A stretch of DNA of 64,000 nt from Polyangia bacterium (GTDB taxonomy: Bacteria > Myxococcota_A > Polyangia > Polyangiales > Polyangiaceae). Below, in pieces: positions 1 to 8,554 of the stretch. The translations under genes were made by a program, and so were the position numbers. The stretch is taken from positions 20,403 through 84,402 of the forward strand of contig JAUHZF010000004.1 in NCBI GenBank assembly GCA_030426145.1, in the 5' to 3' direction. Every line of letters begins with the position of its first letter. The stretch's first letter is position 1. A model generated the notes under the pieces. The model saw nothing but the letters and a program-made list of their open reading frames with translations. It did no database searches and was not told where the DNA came from.

Positions 1-120
1 ACATCATTGCGTCCGCGCCATTCATCGTCGCGGATAACGCGATGGCTCGGATCGAAGTCGCCCGTTTAACTCCGGGGCGTCGCGATGGACCTGGGGGCCC
101 CGCGACAGGAGGAGATGAAC

Positions 121-1164
121 ATGTTTCGACGCTCGACGCCGCGTCGCGGGGTGACCTGCGCCCTGCTCACGATGACCCTGGCTGCCTGCTCCGTCGACGG
201 TGAGCAAGCGACCCAGTCGCTCGACGAGGCCCGCTCCGACATCGTCGGCGGCCAAACCACGTCCGCGCTCCCCGCTGTGGGTGCCCTCACCCGCTTCGGC
301 AGTTCGTTCTGCACCGGCACCCTCATCGGTCCGCGCAAGGTCGTCACCGCCGCGCACTGCCTCGAAGGGGTCTCGGCGAGCTCCATCCGCTTCGCCATCG
401 GACCCAATGCGCGGAGCCCCGAAGCGTCGCTAGGGGTGGCATCGGTGACGCCACATCCGCAGTACAACCGCTTCTCGCTGACGAACGACATCGGCTTCAT
501 CACCCTCGCTGAAGACGCTCCGGTCGCGCCGATGAAGACGCTGCCGAGCATGGACAGCTCGTTCGTGGGACGCACGTTGGTGTTCGTCGGCTATGGAGTG
601 AGCAACGGGGTGTCGCAGACCGGCGGCGGGGTGAAGCGATTCGTCAACATGGCCATCTCGTCCGTGTCGGCCACCACGTTTCGCTACGACGATCCCAACC
701 GGAACACCTGCAATGGCGACTCCGGTGGTCCCGCCTTCGCACAGGTCGGCGGCGAGCTCCTCGTCGCCGGTGTCACCTCCTTCGGCGATGCCAACTGCCT
801 GCAGTTCGGCGTCGACACCCGGGTGGACGCCTATGCCGACTTCCTCGGGGTGAGCCCCGAGACCGACCCCTGTCAGGGTGAGACCTTCGCCGGCCGCTGC
901 GACGGCGACACCGTCATCTGGTGCGAAAACGACCAGGTCAACTCGACCGCCTGCGGCGACACCCAGCGCGTGTGCGGCTTCTCGGCCGAGCAGCAGTACT
1001 TCGCGTGCCTCACCCCGCCGAACGATCCGTGTCAGGGCGAGACCTTCGAGGGCCGCTGCGACGGCAGCACCGTCGTCTATTGCGAGAACGACGAGGTGAA
1101 GCAGATCTCCTGCCCGGGGAGCTGCGGCTTCGACGCCGGGAACGGCTTCTTCAACTGCCTCTGA
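121..1164 (+). CDS. Secreted trypsin-like serine protease (S1 family), lipoprotein
   Basis: A 347-aa S1-family endopeptidase predicted to be exported and lipid-anchored. The N-terminus has a basic stretch, a hydrophobic core and a lipobox-like LAAC. The zymogen cleavage site IVGG lies near residue 41. The catalytic triad is visible: His79 in TAAHC, Asp123 in NDIGF and Ser201 in GDSGGP. The residue six before the serine, which sets S1-pocket specificity (Asp in trypsin), is Asn, so classical Arg/Lys specificity is doubtful. After the protease domain come two about 50-residue Cys-rich modules, both starting DPCQGETF and sharing RCDG and CEND, probably adhesion or stability repeats. Start: AGGAGG at 107-112 sits 8 nt before ATG 121 but only 2 nt before ATG 115, so 121 is preferred. 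Family confidence is high; the substrate is unknown. Confidence 0.9.
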   Translation: MFRRSTPRRGVTCALLTMTLAACSVDGEQATQSLDEARSDIVGGQTTSALPAVGALTRFGSSFCTGTLIGPRKVVTAAHCLEGVSASSIRFAIGPNARSPEASLGVASVTPHPQYNRFSLTNDIGFITLAEDAPVAPMKTLPSMDSSFVGRTLVFVGYGVSNGVSQTGGGVKRFVNMAISSVSATTFRYDDPNRNTCNGDSGGPAFAQVGGELLVAGVTSFGDANCLQFGVDTRVDAYADFLGVSPETDPCQGETFAGRCDGDTVIWCENDQVNSTACGDTQRVCGFSAEQQYFACLTPPNDPCQGETFEGRCDGSTVVYCENDEVKQISCPGSCGFDAGNGFFNCL

Positions 1165-1171
1165 GCCGTGC

Positions 1172-2023
1172 TCAAGGTCGCGTGCGAAGGCCGAGGTGAT
1201 TGGCCACGGGTCGCTCGCGACCGAGCACGCGAGTATGGATCGGTCGGTTGACCGCCTCCACCCCGCGTTCCGTTCGAAGGGCCATCGTCGTCGAACCGCC
1301 ACCGTCGAGGTTCAACGCATCGCGGCAGCCGAGCTCGACCAGGAAGTCGGCGAGCTCGGACAGCCGCATGCCGCCACTGAAGCCCGGCTGCCGACCGTCG
1401 ACCACCACGAGCGTGAGGGACTGCGCCGTCCAGCAGACGGCCGTCCGGGGATGTTGCCACCGCCCTCGTGCGTCGATCGGCTGCCCATCGCGTAGCATGC
1501 GCTTGCCCGAGATGGCGGCACAGGGCGCGCCACCCGGCGCGTCCCCCGCTTCACCATCGCACGAGAAGAAGAGGGTGTCGCCCGGCTGCCAGTCCCCGCC
1601 GTACGTGACCCCGTCACCAACGGCGAGGCCCTTCGGCCCCACGGGGTCACCTGCTCGGGGATAGAAGTCGAACGGGTGGTACGAATGCCACGGGGAGAAG
1701 AAGTCGCCATTGATGGCCACCTCCAGCTCTTCCGTCCGAGCGAAGTCCGTCGTCGTCTGGGCGCGCAGCGGGAGCTCGTCGTCCCCGACCGGCGGCGTGA
1801 CGACGGGCACCGTTTGTCGAAGGTCGGCGTAGACGACGTGGGCCACGATGCGCCTGGGGTCATCGATGAGCCGCACCTCGTAGCGCATGCCCGCCGCGAG
1901 CGTCCGGGAAGCGGCATCGGGCCGCTCGGCATAACCCCATGCCGCGCCCGCGCCCCCGAGACTCATCACCACCACCAACGGCCGGTACCACCGCCCAAGG
2001 GTCGTCTTCGCCGCCGCGCGCAC
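1172..2023 (-). CDS. Phosphodiester glycosidase (NAGPA-like) family protein, exported
   Basis: A 283-aa protein with a signal-peptide-like N-terminus (WYRPLVVVMSLGGAGAAWGYA). The body carries hallmarks of the phosphodiester glycosidase / NAGPA superfamily: INGDFFSP, a conserved middle block with TAVCW, LTLVVVDGR, and the C-terminal LNLDGGGSTTM signature. These enzymes cleave N-acetylglucosamine-1-phosphodiesters, and bacterial members are often periplasmic envelope-glycan enzymes. The open frame runs back to 2233 inside moaE; the GTG at 2023 is chosen because AAGG lies 8 nt upstream and it gives a clean signal peptide. It is 97 bp downstream of moaE on the same strand, so it may be read with the moa operon, with no evident functional link. 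Convergent with the protease, 7 bp apart. Confidence 0.8.
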   Translation of the reverse strand: MRAAAKTTLGRWYRPLVVVMSLGGAGAAWGYAERPDAASRTLAAGMRYEVRLIDDPRRIVAHVVYADLRQTVPVVTPPVGDDELPLRAQTTTDFARTEELEVAINGDFFSPWHSYHPFDFYPRAGDPVGPKGLAVGDGVTYGGDWQPGDTLFFSCDGEAGDAPGGAPCAAISGKRMLRDGQPIDARGRWQHPRTAVCWTAQSLTLVVVDGRQPGFSGGMRLSELADFLVELGCRDALNLDGGGSTTMALRTERGVEAVNRPIHTRVLGRERPVANHLGLRTRP

Positions 2024-2120
2024 GCCGAGAACCTTAATACGTTCCCATGGGTTCGCTACACCTCGGCGCGGACACCACCAGCTGAGCCGTGAAGCGACCG
2101 GGTGAAGCCAATGACTCGCC

Positions 2121-2585
2121 CTACGACCCCTCCGTCGGGGTGTCGCCCGAGCCCTCGGGTCCGATGCGTGCGTCTTTCCAACCCACCCAATGGGGACCGC
2201 CATCGCCGTGCTCTCGTTTCCAGATGGGGACACGGGCTTTCACCCGATCGATGAGCTCGCGACAGGCGAGGAAGGCCTCCGCGCGATGAGCAGAGCTGGC
2301 CGCGCAGACGACGGCCGCGTCCCCGACGTCGAGCACACCGACGCGATGGAGACAAGCGACCTTCACGCCTTCGATCTCGGCTTCGATCTCGGCCGCGATG
2401 TCGGCCATCTCCTTGTTCGCCATGGTCTCGTAGCAGTGATAGTCGAGCTTGGTGACGCCGAGCCCTTCGTTGTGGTTGCGCACCACGCCGAGGAAGCTGG
2501 CCACGGCTCCCGCCTCGGGACGCTCGACCGCGTTCATCACCTCTTCGAGCGACAGCGGCGTCTGACGAATCCCCGTCAAGCTCAT
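2121..2585 (-). CDS. moaE: Molybdopterin synthase catalytic subunit MoaE
   Basis: A 154-aa large subunit of molybdopterin synthase, which with MoaD inserts two sulfurs into cyclic pyranopterin monophosphate in the cytoplasm. Recognisable blocks are GAVASFLGVVRNHN near the N-terminus, LDYHCYETMA, the HRVG strand, and the C-terminal ARVPIWKREH block that carries the catalytic lysine region. The start ATG at 2585 overlaps the stop of the moaC fusion by 4 nt (ATGA) and is preceded by GAGGAG. Last of three translationally coupled moa genes. The protein has the usual family length. No moaA, moeA or mobA is present in the window. Confidence 0.95.
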   Translation of the reverse strand: MSLTGIRQTPLSLEEVMNAVERPEAGAVASFLGVVRNHNEGLGVTKLDYHCYETMANKEMADIAAEIEAEIEGVKVACLHRVGVLDVGDAAVVCAASSAHRAEAFLACRELIDRVKARVPIWKREHGDGGPHWVGWKDARIGPEGSGDTPTEGS

Positions 2586-3445
2586 CGTGGTGGCTCCTCT
2601 CGTACGAAGCGCCCGCTCTTGCCCCCCGTCTTCTCGAGCAACACCACTTCCTCGACGACCATGTCTCGCTCGACGGCCTTGAGCATGTCGTAGATGGTGA
2701 GGGCCGAGATGCTCGCGGCCACCATGGCCTCCATCTCCACCCCCGTACGGTCTCGCGCTTCGGTGCGCGCCACCACGGTGACGAGGCCCGCCTCGGCGTC
2801 GACGTCGAAGCTCACCTTGGCTTTGGTGAGCGCGATTCCGTGGCAGAGCGGGATGAGCTCCGGTGTGCGCTTGCTCGCCATGATCCCAGCCAAGCGCGCG
2901 GTCGCGAGCACGTCCCCCTTGGGCCCGCTGTGATCGCGCACCATGGCGGCCGTGTGCGGTCGCATGCGAACGCGAGCCTGGGCCACCGCGACGCGATGGG
3001 TGATCGCCTTCTCCCCCACGTCGACCATGCGGGCGGCGCCGGTCTCGTCGAGATGGGTGAGAGAACCGCATATCTCCTGCCGCGCTTCGCTGAAGCGCCG
3101 CCGATCCCCCCGCTTGACGAGGTGAGCGAGCGCAAACCGGGCGAGGCTGTCGAGCCCCGGCCACGCGTCCGCGAGCGTGGGATCGGGAGGCTCGGCGAGA
3201 CGACTGAAGTCGTCGGCATCGATGGGCTCCGCGGCGGGGTCGGCGCCCGCGGCAGCGGCACGGACCGCGCCGAGATCCGGTGACGCCAAGCCGCCCTGCT
3301 CGACCAGCGCGCGACGCTGCTCGAGAGGAAGCCCTTGCCAGGCGCGAAGTCCGAGCTTCAGCCCGACCGCATCGAGGGCGCGGCGGGCCGCCAAGGGCAG
3401 CAGGGGCAGGCTCTCGTCGATGCCTTCGAAACGGTAGATCCGCAT
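2582..3445 (-). CDS. moaC: Nitrate-reductase-associated domain fused to MoaC
   Basis: A 287-aa two-domain protein. Residues 1 to about 125 resemble the nitrate-reductase-associated family (Nitr_red_assoc): it begins [13 protein letters not shown], then [25 protein letters not shown] and a second [12 protein letters not shown] half, a pattern I know from small proteins encoded near assimilatory nitrate reductase genes. Residues about 128 to 287 are a complete MoaC (cyclic pyranopterin monophosphate synthase): [39 protein letters not shown], and the [12 protein letters not shown] region with [10 protein letters not shown]. MoaC converts the MoaA product to cPMP. Start ATG 3445 lies 2 nt after the moaD stop; the stop overlaps moaE. 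The MoaC half is certain; assignment of the first domain rests on remembered family sequence. Confidence 0.88.
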   Translation of the reverse strand: MRIYRFEGIDESLPLLPLAARRALDAVGLKLGLRAWQGLPLEQRRALVEQGGLASPDLGAVRAAAAGADPAAEPIDADDFSRLAEPPDPTLADAWPGLDSLARFALAHLVKRGDRRRFSEARQEICGSLTHLDETGAARMVDVGEKAITHRVAVAQARVRMRPHTAAMVRDHSGPKGDVLATARLAGIMASKRTPELIPLCHGIALTKAKVSFDVDAEAGLVTVVARTEARDRTGVEMEAMVAASISALTIYDMLKAVERDMVVEEVVLLEKTGGKSGRFVREEPPR

Positions 3446-3447
3446 GC

Positions 3448-3702
3448 TCAACCTCCCGCCACCGGGGGAATGAGCGCGACCTCGTCGCCCCCCTTCACCG
3501 AGGTCTCGTCGTCGGCGTACTCCCCGTTGACGGCGAGCTTGATCTGCGGCCGATGGGGCGTGAGGGCGGGGTGGAGGGCGCAGATGGCGTCCATGAGCTG
3601 GCGCGCAGAGCACGGAGACGTGGGCAGCTCGACCTCCACCGAGGAGGCACCCACCACGTCGCGCGCCCCTGCGAAGGTGAGCACGGTGACCGATGCGGAC
3701 AT
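3448..3702 (-). CDS. moaD: Molybdopterin synthase sulfur-carrier subunit MoaD
   Basis: An 84-aa ubiquitin-like sulfur carrier. It starts VTVLTFAGARDVVG, carries LAVNGEYADDETSVKGGDEVALIPPVAGG and ends in Gly-Gly, the C-terminus that is adenylated and thiocarboxylated by MoeB-type enzymes. It is the first gene of the moaD-moaC fusion-moaE operon, with 2 nt before the next start. Length is typical of MoaD. Confidence 0.93.
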   Translation of the reverse strand: MSASVTVLTFAGARDVVGASSVEVELPTSPCSARQLMDAICALHPALTPHRPQIKLAVNGEYADDETSVKGGDEVALIPPVAGG

Positions 3703-3961
3703 GTCCGGGCGACGCTAGCAGCACTCGCCGCCCCGCGCCTCCACGACCTCCTTCGCTTCCTCGGATGGGTCATGACACCGATGCCCGGGCCTGCGACACG
3801 GCCTCCGCACACGCGTCGCTCGCCGGCTTCGCGCCGGCCAACTACGACGACCCACCCCACTTCTCCCGTCGAGAGCGGCGTTTCGACGTCGTCAGCACGA
3901 TACCGGCGTCATCGAACCGATGGACGCGTCTTGGCACGCGGGGTGCTGATGAAGGGGACCG

Positions 3962-5698
3962 ATGAAGTCGCTTCCCTTCTTCGCGCTCGCTCTGGTCGGG
4001 CTCTCCGGTTGCCACGAGCTCCAGGATGTTCTCGACGTCGTTTCGCCGCGTCCGGTCTCCCTCGAGCACAAGCCCGCCACCACCGGCGGGGCCCTTCACG
4101 TGACCGCCGACGACCGCTTCGTCATCATGGCCGACCCCAACGTCGACGTGCTCACCGTGGCCGACGTGAGCACCGACGAAATCGTGGCCGAGGTCCCCCT
4201 TCCCCCGAGCTCGGAACCCGCCCGGATCGTCGACGGGACCGACGGGCGCATCCACGTGGTCCTGCGTGGCCGCGGTCGGCTGGCCACCGTCTCCCTCCCC
4301 GAGGGTGACGTGGTCGAGCGCGAGGTCTGTCCCGAGCCGAGAGGCTTGGCGCGTGACGACGAGCGCATCCTCGTCGCCTGCGTCGGCGGTGACGTCGTGG
4401 TCCTCGACGCCTCGCCGGAGGTGGCCGAGCCGCTTGCGCGATGGCGGGTCGAGCCCGACCTACGCGACGTCGTCATCGTCGACGGCGAGGTCTTCGTCAC
4501 CACGTTCCGAAAGCCCGCGCTGCTGCGGCTCGATGAAGCTGGCGCCGTCGTCGAACGCTTCGAGCCCCAGCTCGACACCGTCGCTATGGGCCCCGCTTCC
4601 CCCACCGTCGCCTGGCGCACCCGCGTGCTGCCCGACGGCAGGGTCGCCATGCTGCATCAGCTCAGCTTCTCGGGCGACCTCGGCGGGGGAGATGTGCCCG
4701 AGGCCGGTCAGCCGCGTGTCTACTACGGCGGTCCCGACTTCTGTGGCGGCGGCGTCGTCGACCATGCGCTCACCTTCTTCGACGTGAGCAAAGCCGGCGA
4801 GATGGCCGTCGATGCAGAGATGAGGGTCACCGGGCTCGTGCTCGCCGTCGACTTCGACGTGAGCCTCGATGGGCAGCTCACCGTCGTGAGCAGCAACGGA
4901 CACCTCCTCACCAGCGTCTCGGCCGTCGGCGAGGGCCAGCCCGCGTGCGGTAGTCCTTTCCTGCCGGCGACGTCGGTCGCCTACGACGCCTCGGGCCGCG
5001 CCTACTACGTCGACGAGCTCGGCTTGAACCGCACCGGCGTCGAGGGAGAGCCCGGCCTCCAACTGGTGACCCGGGTCGCCCCCGACAACACCGGCCACCG
5101 GATCTTCCACCAGAGCTCCGCCGGCGCCCCCATCGCCTGTGCCTCGTGCCATCCAGAAGGCCGCGACGACGGCCACGTCTGGATGTTCGCCCGGGGTCCG
5201 CGCCGTACCCATGCCCTGCTCGGTTCCACGGCTGGCACCGCCCCCTACCATTGGGAAGGCGACATCCATTCTTTCTCCGCCCTCATGGACGAGGTCTACA
5301 CCGAGCGCATGCGCGGCCGGCGACTCTCCGATGCCGAGATGGCCGCCGTAGAGCATTGGATGACCAAGACGCTCCGACCGCTTCGCGTCGCTCGAGCGGC
5401 CGACACCAACGCCGTCGCCCGCGGACGTACGCTCTACGAAGACGACGTCGTAGGCTGCGCGAGCTGCCACGAAGGCCGTGGCCTCACCCTCAGCTACGAC
5501 GTTGGCACCGGTGGCACGTTCCAGCCCCCACCGCTCTTCGGCCTTCGATTGCGCACACCACTGATGCACGACGGCTGCGCCGACTCGATTCGAGGTCGCT
5601 TCTCGACCGACTGTGGCGGGGGCGACCAACACGGCAAGACCTCGCACCTCACCGAAGACGAGCTCGGCGACCTCCTGGCGTATCTCGAAAGCCTCTGA
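3962..5698 (+). CDS. Beta-propeller lipoprotein with two CxxCH haem sites
   Basis: A 578-aa exported lipoprotein (MKSLPFFALALVGLSGC, lipobox LSGC). The first about 370 residues look like a YVTN/WD-type beta-propeller with repeated strands such as VDVLTVADVSTDEIVAEV. The last 190 residues resemble cytochrome c peroxidase / MauG-type domains: CASCHPEG near residue 397 and CASCHEGRG near 500, with GSTAGTAPYHWEGD and RLRTPLMHDG between and after them. Both CxxCH motifs should bind covalent haem c. Likely a periplasmic or surface electron-transfer or oxidase protein. AGGGG precedes ATG 3962. The upstream gap 3703-3961 shows nothing I can name. Confidence 0.8.
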   Translation: MKSLPFFALALVGLSGCHELQDVLDVVSPRPVSLEHKPATTGGALHVTADDRFVIMADPNVDVLTVADVSTDEIVAEVPLPPSSEPARIVDGTDGRIHVVLRGRGRLATVSLPEGDVVEREVCPEPRGLARDDERILVACVGGDVVVLDASPEVAEPLARWRVEPDLRDVVIVDGEVFVTTFRKPALLRLDEAGAVVERFEPQLDTVAMGPASPTVAWRTRVLPDGRVAMLHQLSFSGDLGGGDVPEAGQPRVYYGGPDFCGGGVVDHALTFFDVSKAGEMAVDAEMRVTGLVLAVDFDVSLDGQLTVVSSNGHLLTSVSAVGEGQPACGSPFLPATSVAYDASGRAYYVDELGLNRTGVEGEPGLQLVTRVAPDNTGHRIFHQSSAGAPIACASCHPEGRDDGHVWMFARGPRRTHALLGSTAGTAPYHWEGDIHSFSALMDEVYTERMRGRRLSDAEMAAVEHWMTKTLRPLRVARAADTNAVARGRTLYEDDVVGCASCHEGRGLTLSYDVGTGGTFQPPPLFGLRLRTPLMHDGCADSIRGRFSTDCGGGDQHGKTSHLTEDELGDLLAYLESL

Positions 5699-5788
5699 CG
5701 GTCGCGAGACGCGTGCCCACACTGCCCTCCTACGCCCGTGTGACCCATGAACACGCGATCGCACTGCGGTCGTGCTAGGTCTCGGGCC

Positions 5789-7318
5789 GTGAGCGCACCG
5801 AAGGGCAAAGACCTCGTCGACGCGGTGACCTCGATGAGCGAGCTCCTCGAGGCGATCGCGGATGAGTACGACGTGCTCGCCGATGTGCCCTTCGAGCTGC
5901 GGCAGCGCTTCACCATCGCCGCTGGTCGCGTAGCGAGGCCCGGGCCGTGGGCGAAACGCGCCCTCACGCAGGAAGCCAAGCGCCGACGGGAAGAGGAGCG
6001 AAAGGCGAAGGATACAGCCAAGCTCGAGGCGACCGGGATTCGACAGAGCCGCCGAGCGAGCAGCTTCACCCCGTGGCAGCATGGTGCCATCACCGACCGC
6101 CGAGGCCACCAGGGCACCAAGCCCAACGTGCTCGCCGAAGCCACGACAGCGCCGAAGGCTTTGCCCGAGTCGGAGGGCGAGACGCTCTCGGAGCCCATCC
6201 ACTGCTACATCTGCAAGGCGAAGTTCTCGCGACTGCACTTCTTCTACGACGCGCTGTGCCCGTCGTGTGCCACCCTCAATTGGGAGAAGCGCACGCCGGA
6301 GGCCGACCTGCGGGGTCGCGTCGCGCTCATCACCGGGGCGCGGGTGAAGATCGGCTACTACGCCGCGCTCATGCTCCTACGCGCGGGCGCCCGGGTGGTG
6401 GTCGCAACACGGTTCCCTCACGATGCCGCGGCACGCTACGCAGCGGAAGCCGACTTCGAAGACTGGGCGGATCGTCTCGAGCTCTTCGGGCTCGACCTGC
6501 GCCACACCCCGAGCGTCGAGCGCTTCGCCGCCTTCTCGAGCCGCCACCTCGATCGGCTCGACTTCATCATCAACAACGCGTGTCAGACCGTGCGCCGCCC
6601 GGCGGGGTTCTACGACCACCTGCTCGAGGGCGAAACGACCGGCGTCGACGGGCCGGCCAAGCCTCTGCTCAGCGCCTTCGAAGCGATGCAGGCTGAAGCG
6701 CCCTCGCCCCACCTGCACGATGCTGCGGCCATGACCCAGGTCCCCTTGCTGGGCGAAGACCGCGGGCGTGACCTCGCCCTCTTCCCCGCGGGACAGCTCG
6801 ACGCCGACGGGCAGCAAGTCGACCGCCGCCAGGTCAACAGCTGGCGGCTCGGTCTCGCCGACGTCTCTGCCGTCGAGCTCCTCGAGGTGCAGCTCGTCAA
6901 TGCCGTGGCGCCATTCATCCTCAACGCGCGGCTCAAGCCGTTGATGCTGCGTCACCCCGATCGCGACCGACACATCGTGAACGTCTCCGCCATGGAGGGG
7001 CAGTTCTCACGTCGACTCAAGACCGACCGTCATCCACACACCAACATGGCCAAAGCGGCGCTGAACATGATGACGCGAACCTCCGCCGCCGACTACGTGC
7101 GCGACGGCATCCACATGAACAGCGTCGACACGGGCTGGGTGACGGACGAAGACCCCATTGCGCTCGCCGAACGAAAGACGCGCGACCATGGGTTCTCGCC
7201 TCCACTCGACGTGGTCGATGGTGCGGCCCGCATCGTGGACCCGATCTTCACTGGGATGAGAACCGGAAAGCACATGTGGGGTGCTTTCCTCAAAGACTAC
7301 CAACCCACGGACTGGTGA
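5789..7318 (+). CDS. SDR-family protein with N-terminal zinc ribbon and altered active site
   Basis: About 509 aa. Residues 1-130 are charged and partly helical. A Cys4 zinc-ribbon motif follows (CYIC, 15 residues, then CPSC near residue 140). The remainder is a Rossmann-fold short-chain dehydrogenase: TGARVKIGYYAA takes the place of TGxxxGIG, NNAC matches the NNAG motif, and VNVSAMEG supplies the serine strand. In the catalytic YxxxK position the sequence reads TNMAK, so Tyr is replaced by Thr, suggesting a non-classical or non-catalytic SDR. The next gene (DTW) overlaps by 4 nt (GTGA), so the two are co-translated. Start uncertain: ATG 5747 is in frame, but GTG 5789 has AGGT 8 nt upstream. 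Confidence 0.72.
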   Translation: MSAPKGKDLVDAVTSMSELLEAIADEYDVLADVPFELRQRFTIAAGRVARPGPWAKRALTQEAKRRREEERKAKDTAKLEATGIRQSRRASSFTPWQHGAITDRRGHQGTKPNVLAEATTAPKALPESEGETLSEPIHCYICKAKFSRLHFFYDALCPSCATLNWEKRTPEADLRGRVALITGARVKIGYYAALMLLRAGARVVVATRFPHDAAARYAAEADFEDWADRLELFGLDLRHTPSVERFAAFSSRHLDRLDFIINNACQTVRRPAGFYDHLLEGETTGVDGPAKPLLSAFEAMQAEAPSPHLHDAAAMTQVPLLGEDRGRDLALFPAGQLDADGQQVDRRQVNSWRLGLADVSAVELLEVQLVNAVAPFILNARLKPLMLRHPDRDRHIVNVSAMEGQFSRRLKTDRHPHTNMAKAALNMMTRTSAADYVRDGIHMNSVDTGWVTDEDPIALAERKTRDHGFSPPLDVVDGAARIVDPIFTGMRTGKHMWGAFLKDYQPTDW

Positions 7319-8388
7319 CGCCATTGGCGCGCCCGACTTGCTACCGGTGCCACAAGCCGGAGGTCGCCTGCATCTGCGACAGCCTGCGTGAGGTCGCCAA
7401 TCAGACCCCGGTGTGGGTCATCCAGCACCCCCGGGAACGGCGTCACCCGCTCGGCACCGCACGAATCGCACGATTGGGTCTCGAGCAGGTCGACGTGGTG
7501 GTCACCAATGGTAGCGAGCCTGCGCCCCCACTGCCCCCCGGTGCGGGGCTGCTCTACCCAGGCGGCTCCGAGCTCGCTCCCGAGCACGCGCTCGGAGCCT
7601 TGGTGGTGATCGATGGCACCTGGCCGCAAGCCAAGTCGCTGTACCGCCGTTGCCCTTGGCTCCGAGCGTTGCCGCACTACGCCCTCACGCCGCGGGAGCT
7701 CAGTCGGTACCGGCTACGGCGGGAGCCGGCTCCTCATTGTGTTTCGACCATCGAGGCCATCGTCGAGGCCTTGCGGCGACTCGAGCCCCATACCCCAGGG
7801 CTCGACGGCTTGCTCGAAGCCTTCGACGCCATGATCGATCGTCAGATCGACCTCAGCCCAGGCTGGCACGGCCCTCGCGCGCCACGCGATTGGCGGCATG
7901 GCTTCGCCGAGGCGGCCTCACGAATGGTGGCCGTCGACCTCGACCTCGGTCCGCGAGACGCCGGCCCACCGCTGCTCTTGCACACGGTCGCGTGGCGATG
8001 CGACACGGGCGCGACCTTCGAAGCCTTCGTGCGCCCCCCCGAGACGCGTCGCCCGCACCCTTGCCACCTGGCGCACCTCGAGCTGAACGACGACGAGCTC
8101 GACGAGGGTCTCGACGTCGATGCGCTGCGCGCCGCCTTCTCCACCTTCGTCCAGCCATCCGACATCGTCGTGGCGTGGAGCGCCAAGACGCTGCGTGCCC
8201 TCGCCGAAGCCGAGCTCTGGCATGGAGAGACCATCACCCTCAAGTCGGCCTTTCGCCAAGCCCACCCGAACGTGCGAGGCCCCCTCGAAGCCGCCTTGGC
8301 GCATCAAGAGCTGTCGAGCTTGGATCTCGGCCTGAAGGGTCGCGCGGGTCGCCAACTCGGCGCCGTCGCCAGCTTGCTTTCGTTCTAA
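7315..8388 (+). CDS. DTW-domain tRNA aminocarboxypropyltransferase-like protein with extra C-terminal domain
   Basis: About 357 aa. The N-terminal 195 residues are a DTW domain: an N-terminal zinc-binding cluster (Cys9, Cys12, Cys19, Cys21), QHPRERRHPLGTARI, LLYPGG, and the signature DGTWPQAK near residue 100, followed by LTPRELSRYRLRREP. Bacterial DTW proteins (TapT/TuaA) transfer the 3-amino-3-carboxypropyl group of SAM to uridine in tRNA (acp3U). The C-terminal about 150 residues are additional; VAVDLDL, VAWSAKTLRALAEAELW and GRAGRQLGAV are spaced like a worn DnaQ/DEDD exonuclease fold, an inference only. Start GTG 7315 overlaps the SDR stop by 4 nt, indicating coupling. Confidence 0.8.
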   Translation: MTPLARPTCYRCHKPEVACICDSLREVANQTPVWVIQHPRERRHPLGTARIARLGLEQVDVVVTNGSEPAPPLPPGAGLLYPGGSELAPEHALGALVVIDGTWPQAKSLYRRCPWLRALPHYALTPRELSRYRLRREPAPHCVSTIEAIVEALRRLEPHTPGLDGLLEAFDAMIDRQIDLSPGWHGPRAPRDWRHGFAEAASRMVAVDLDLGPRDAGPPLLLHTVAWRCDTGATFEAFVRPPETRRPHPCHLAHLELNDDELDEGLDVDALRAAFSTFVQPSDIVVAWSAKTLRALAEAELWHGETITLKSAFRQAHPNVRGPLEAALAHQELSSLDLGLKGRAGRQLGAVASLLSF

Positions 8389-8398
8389 CGAGCACAGG

Positions 8399-8497
8399 AT
8401 GATGAAACGGATGCCGCGCAAGCCGCGATTCTACTTCGACGCCGCCACGCCGCGTCTCACCAACTCTGGCGGGTCTCACATCGTCGCACCCAAGTGA
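8399..8497 (+). CDS. Possible 32-aa small protein
   Basis: A short open frame starting MMKRMPRKPRFYFDAATP begins 10 nt after the DTW gene and ends in TGA at 8495-8497. Roughly four fifths of its third codon positions are G or C, as in neighbouring genes. AGG lies directly before the first ATG, which suits the second ATG (8402) better. No family recognised. It could be a real basic small protein translated with the DTW gene or chance coding in a GC-rich spacer. Confidence 0.25.
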   Translation: MMKRMPRKPRFYFDAATPRLTNSGGSHIVAPK

Positions 8498-8513
8498 CTC
8501 ATCATAGAGTCAC
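8494..8513. promoter_or_regulatory. Perfect 7-bp inverted repeat before the GH13 gene
   Basis: GTGACTC and GAGTCAC are separated by 6 bp, 41 bp before the GH13 start. This could be an operator for a dimeric repressor or a weak terminator hairpin for the upstream genes. No T-tract follows, so an operator is slightly more likely. Confidence 0.35.
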
Positions 8514-8554
8514 GTCCTGGACCGAACACCATCCTCGACCTAAGCTGCCGCGCC

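Noticed and set aside
2024..2233. Longer N-terminus for the phosphodiester glycosidase-like gene
   Set aside because: It would run into moaE and bury a clear signal peptide; GTG 2023 fits better.
3703..3961. Possible gene in the spacer before the CxxCH lipoprotein
   Set aside because: Open frames there have atypical composition and no ribosome site or similarity that I recognise.
4460..6238. 592-codon minus-strand frame across the CxxCH lipoprotein
   Set aside because: Antisense to the haem-binding gene, with no recognisable domain.
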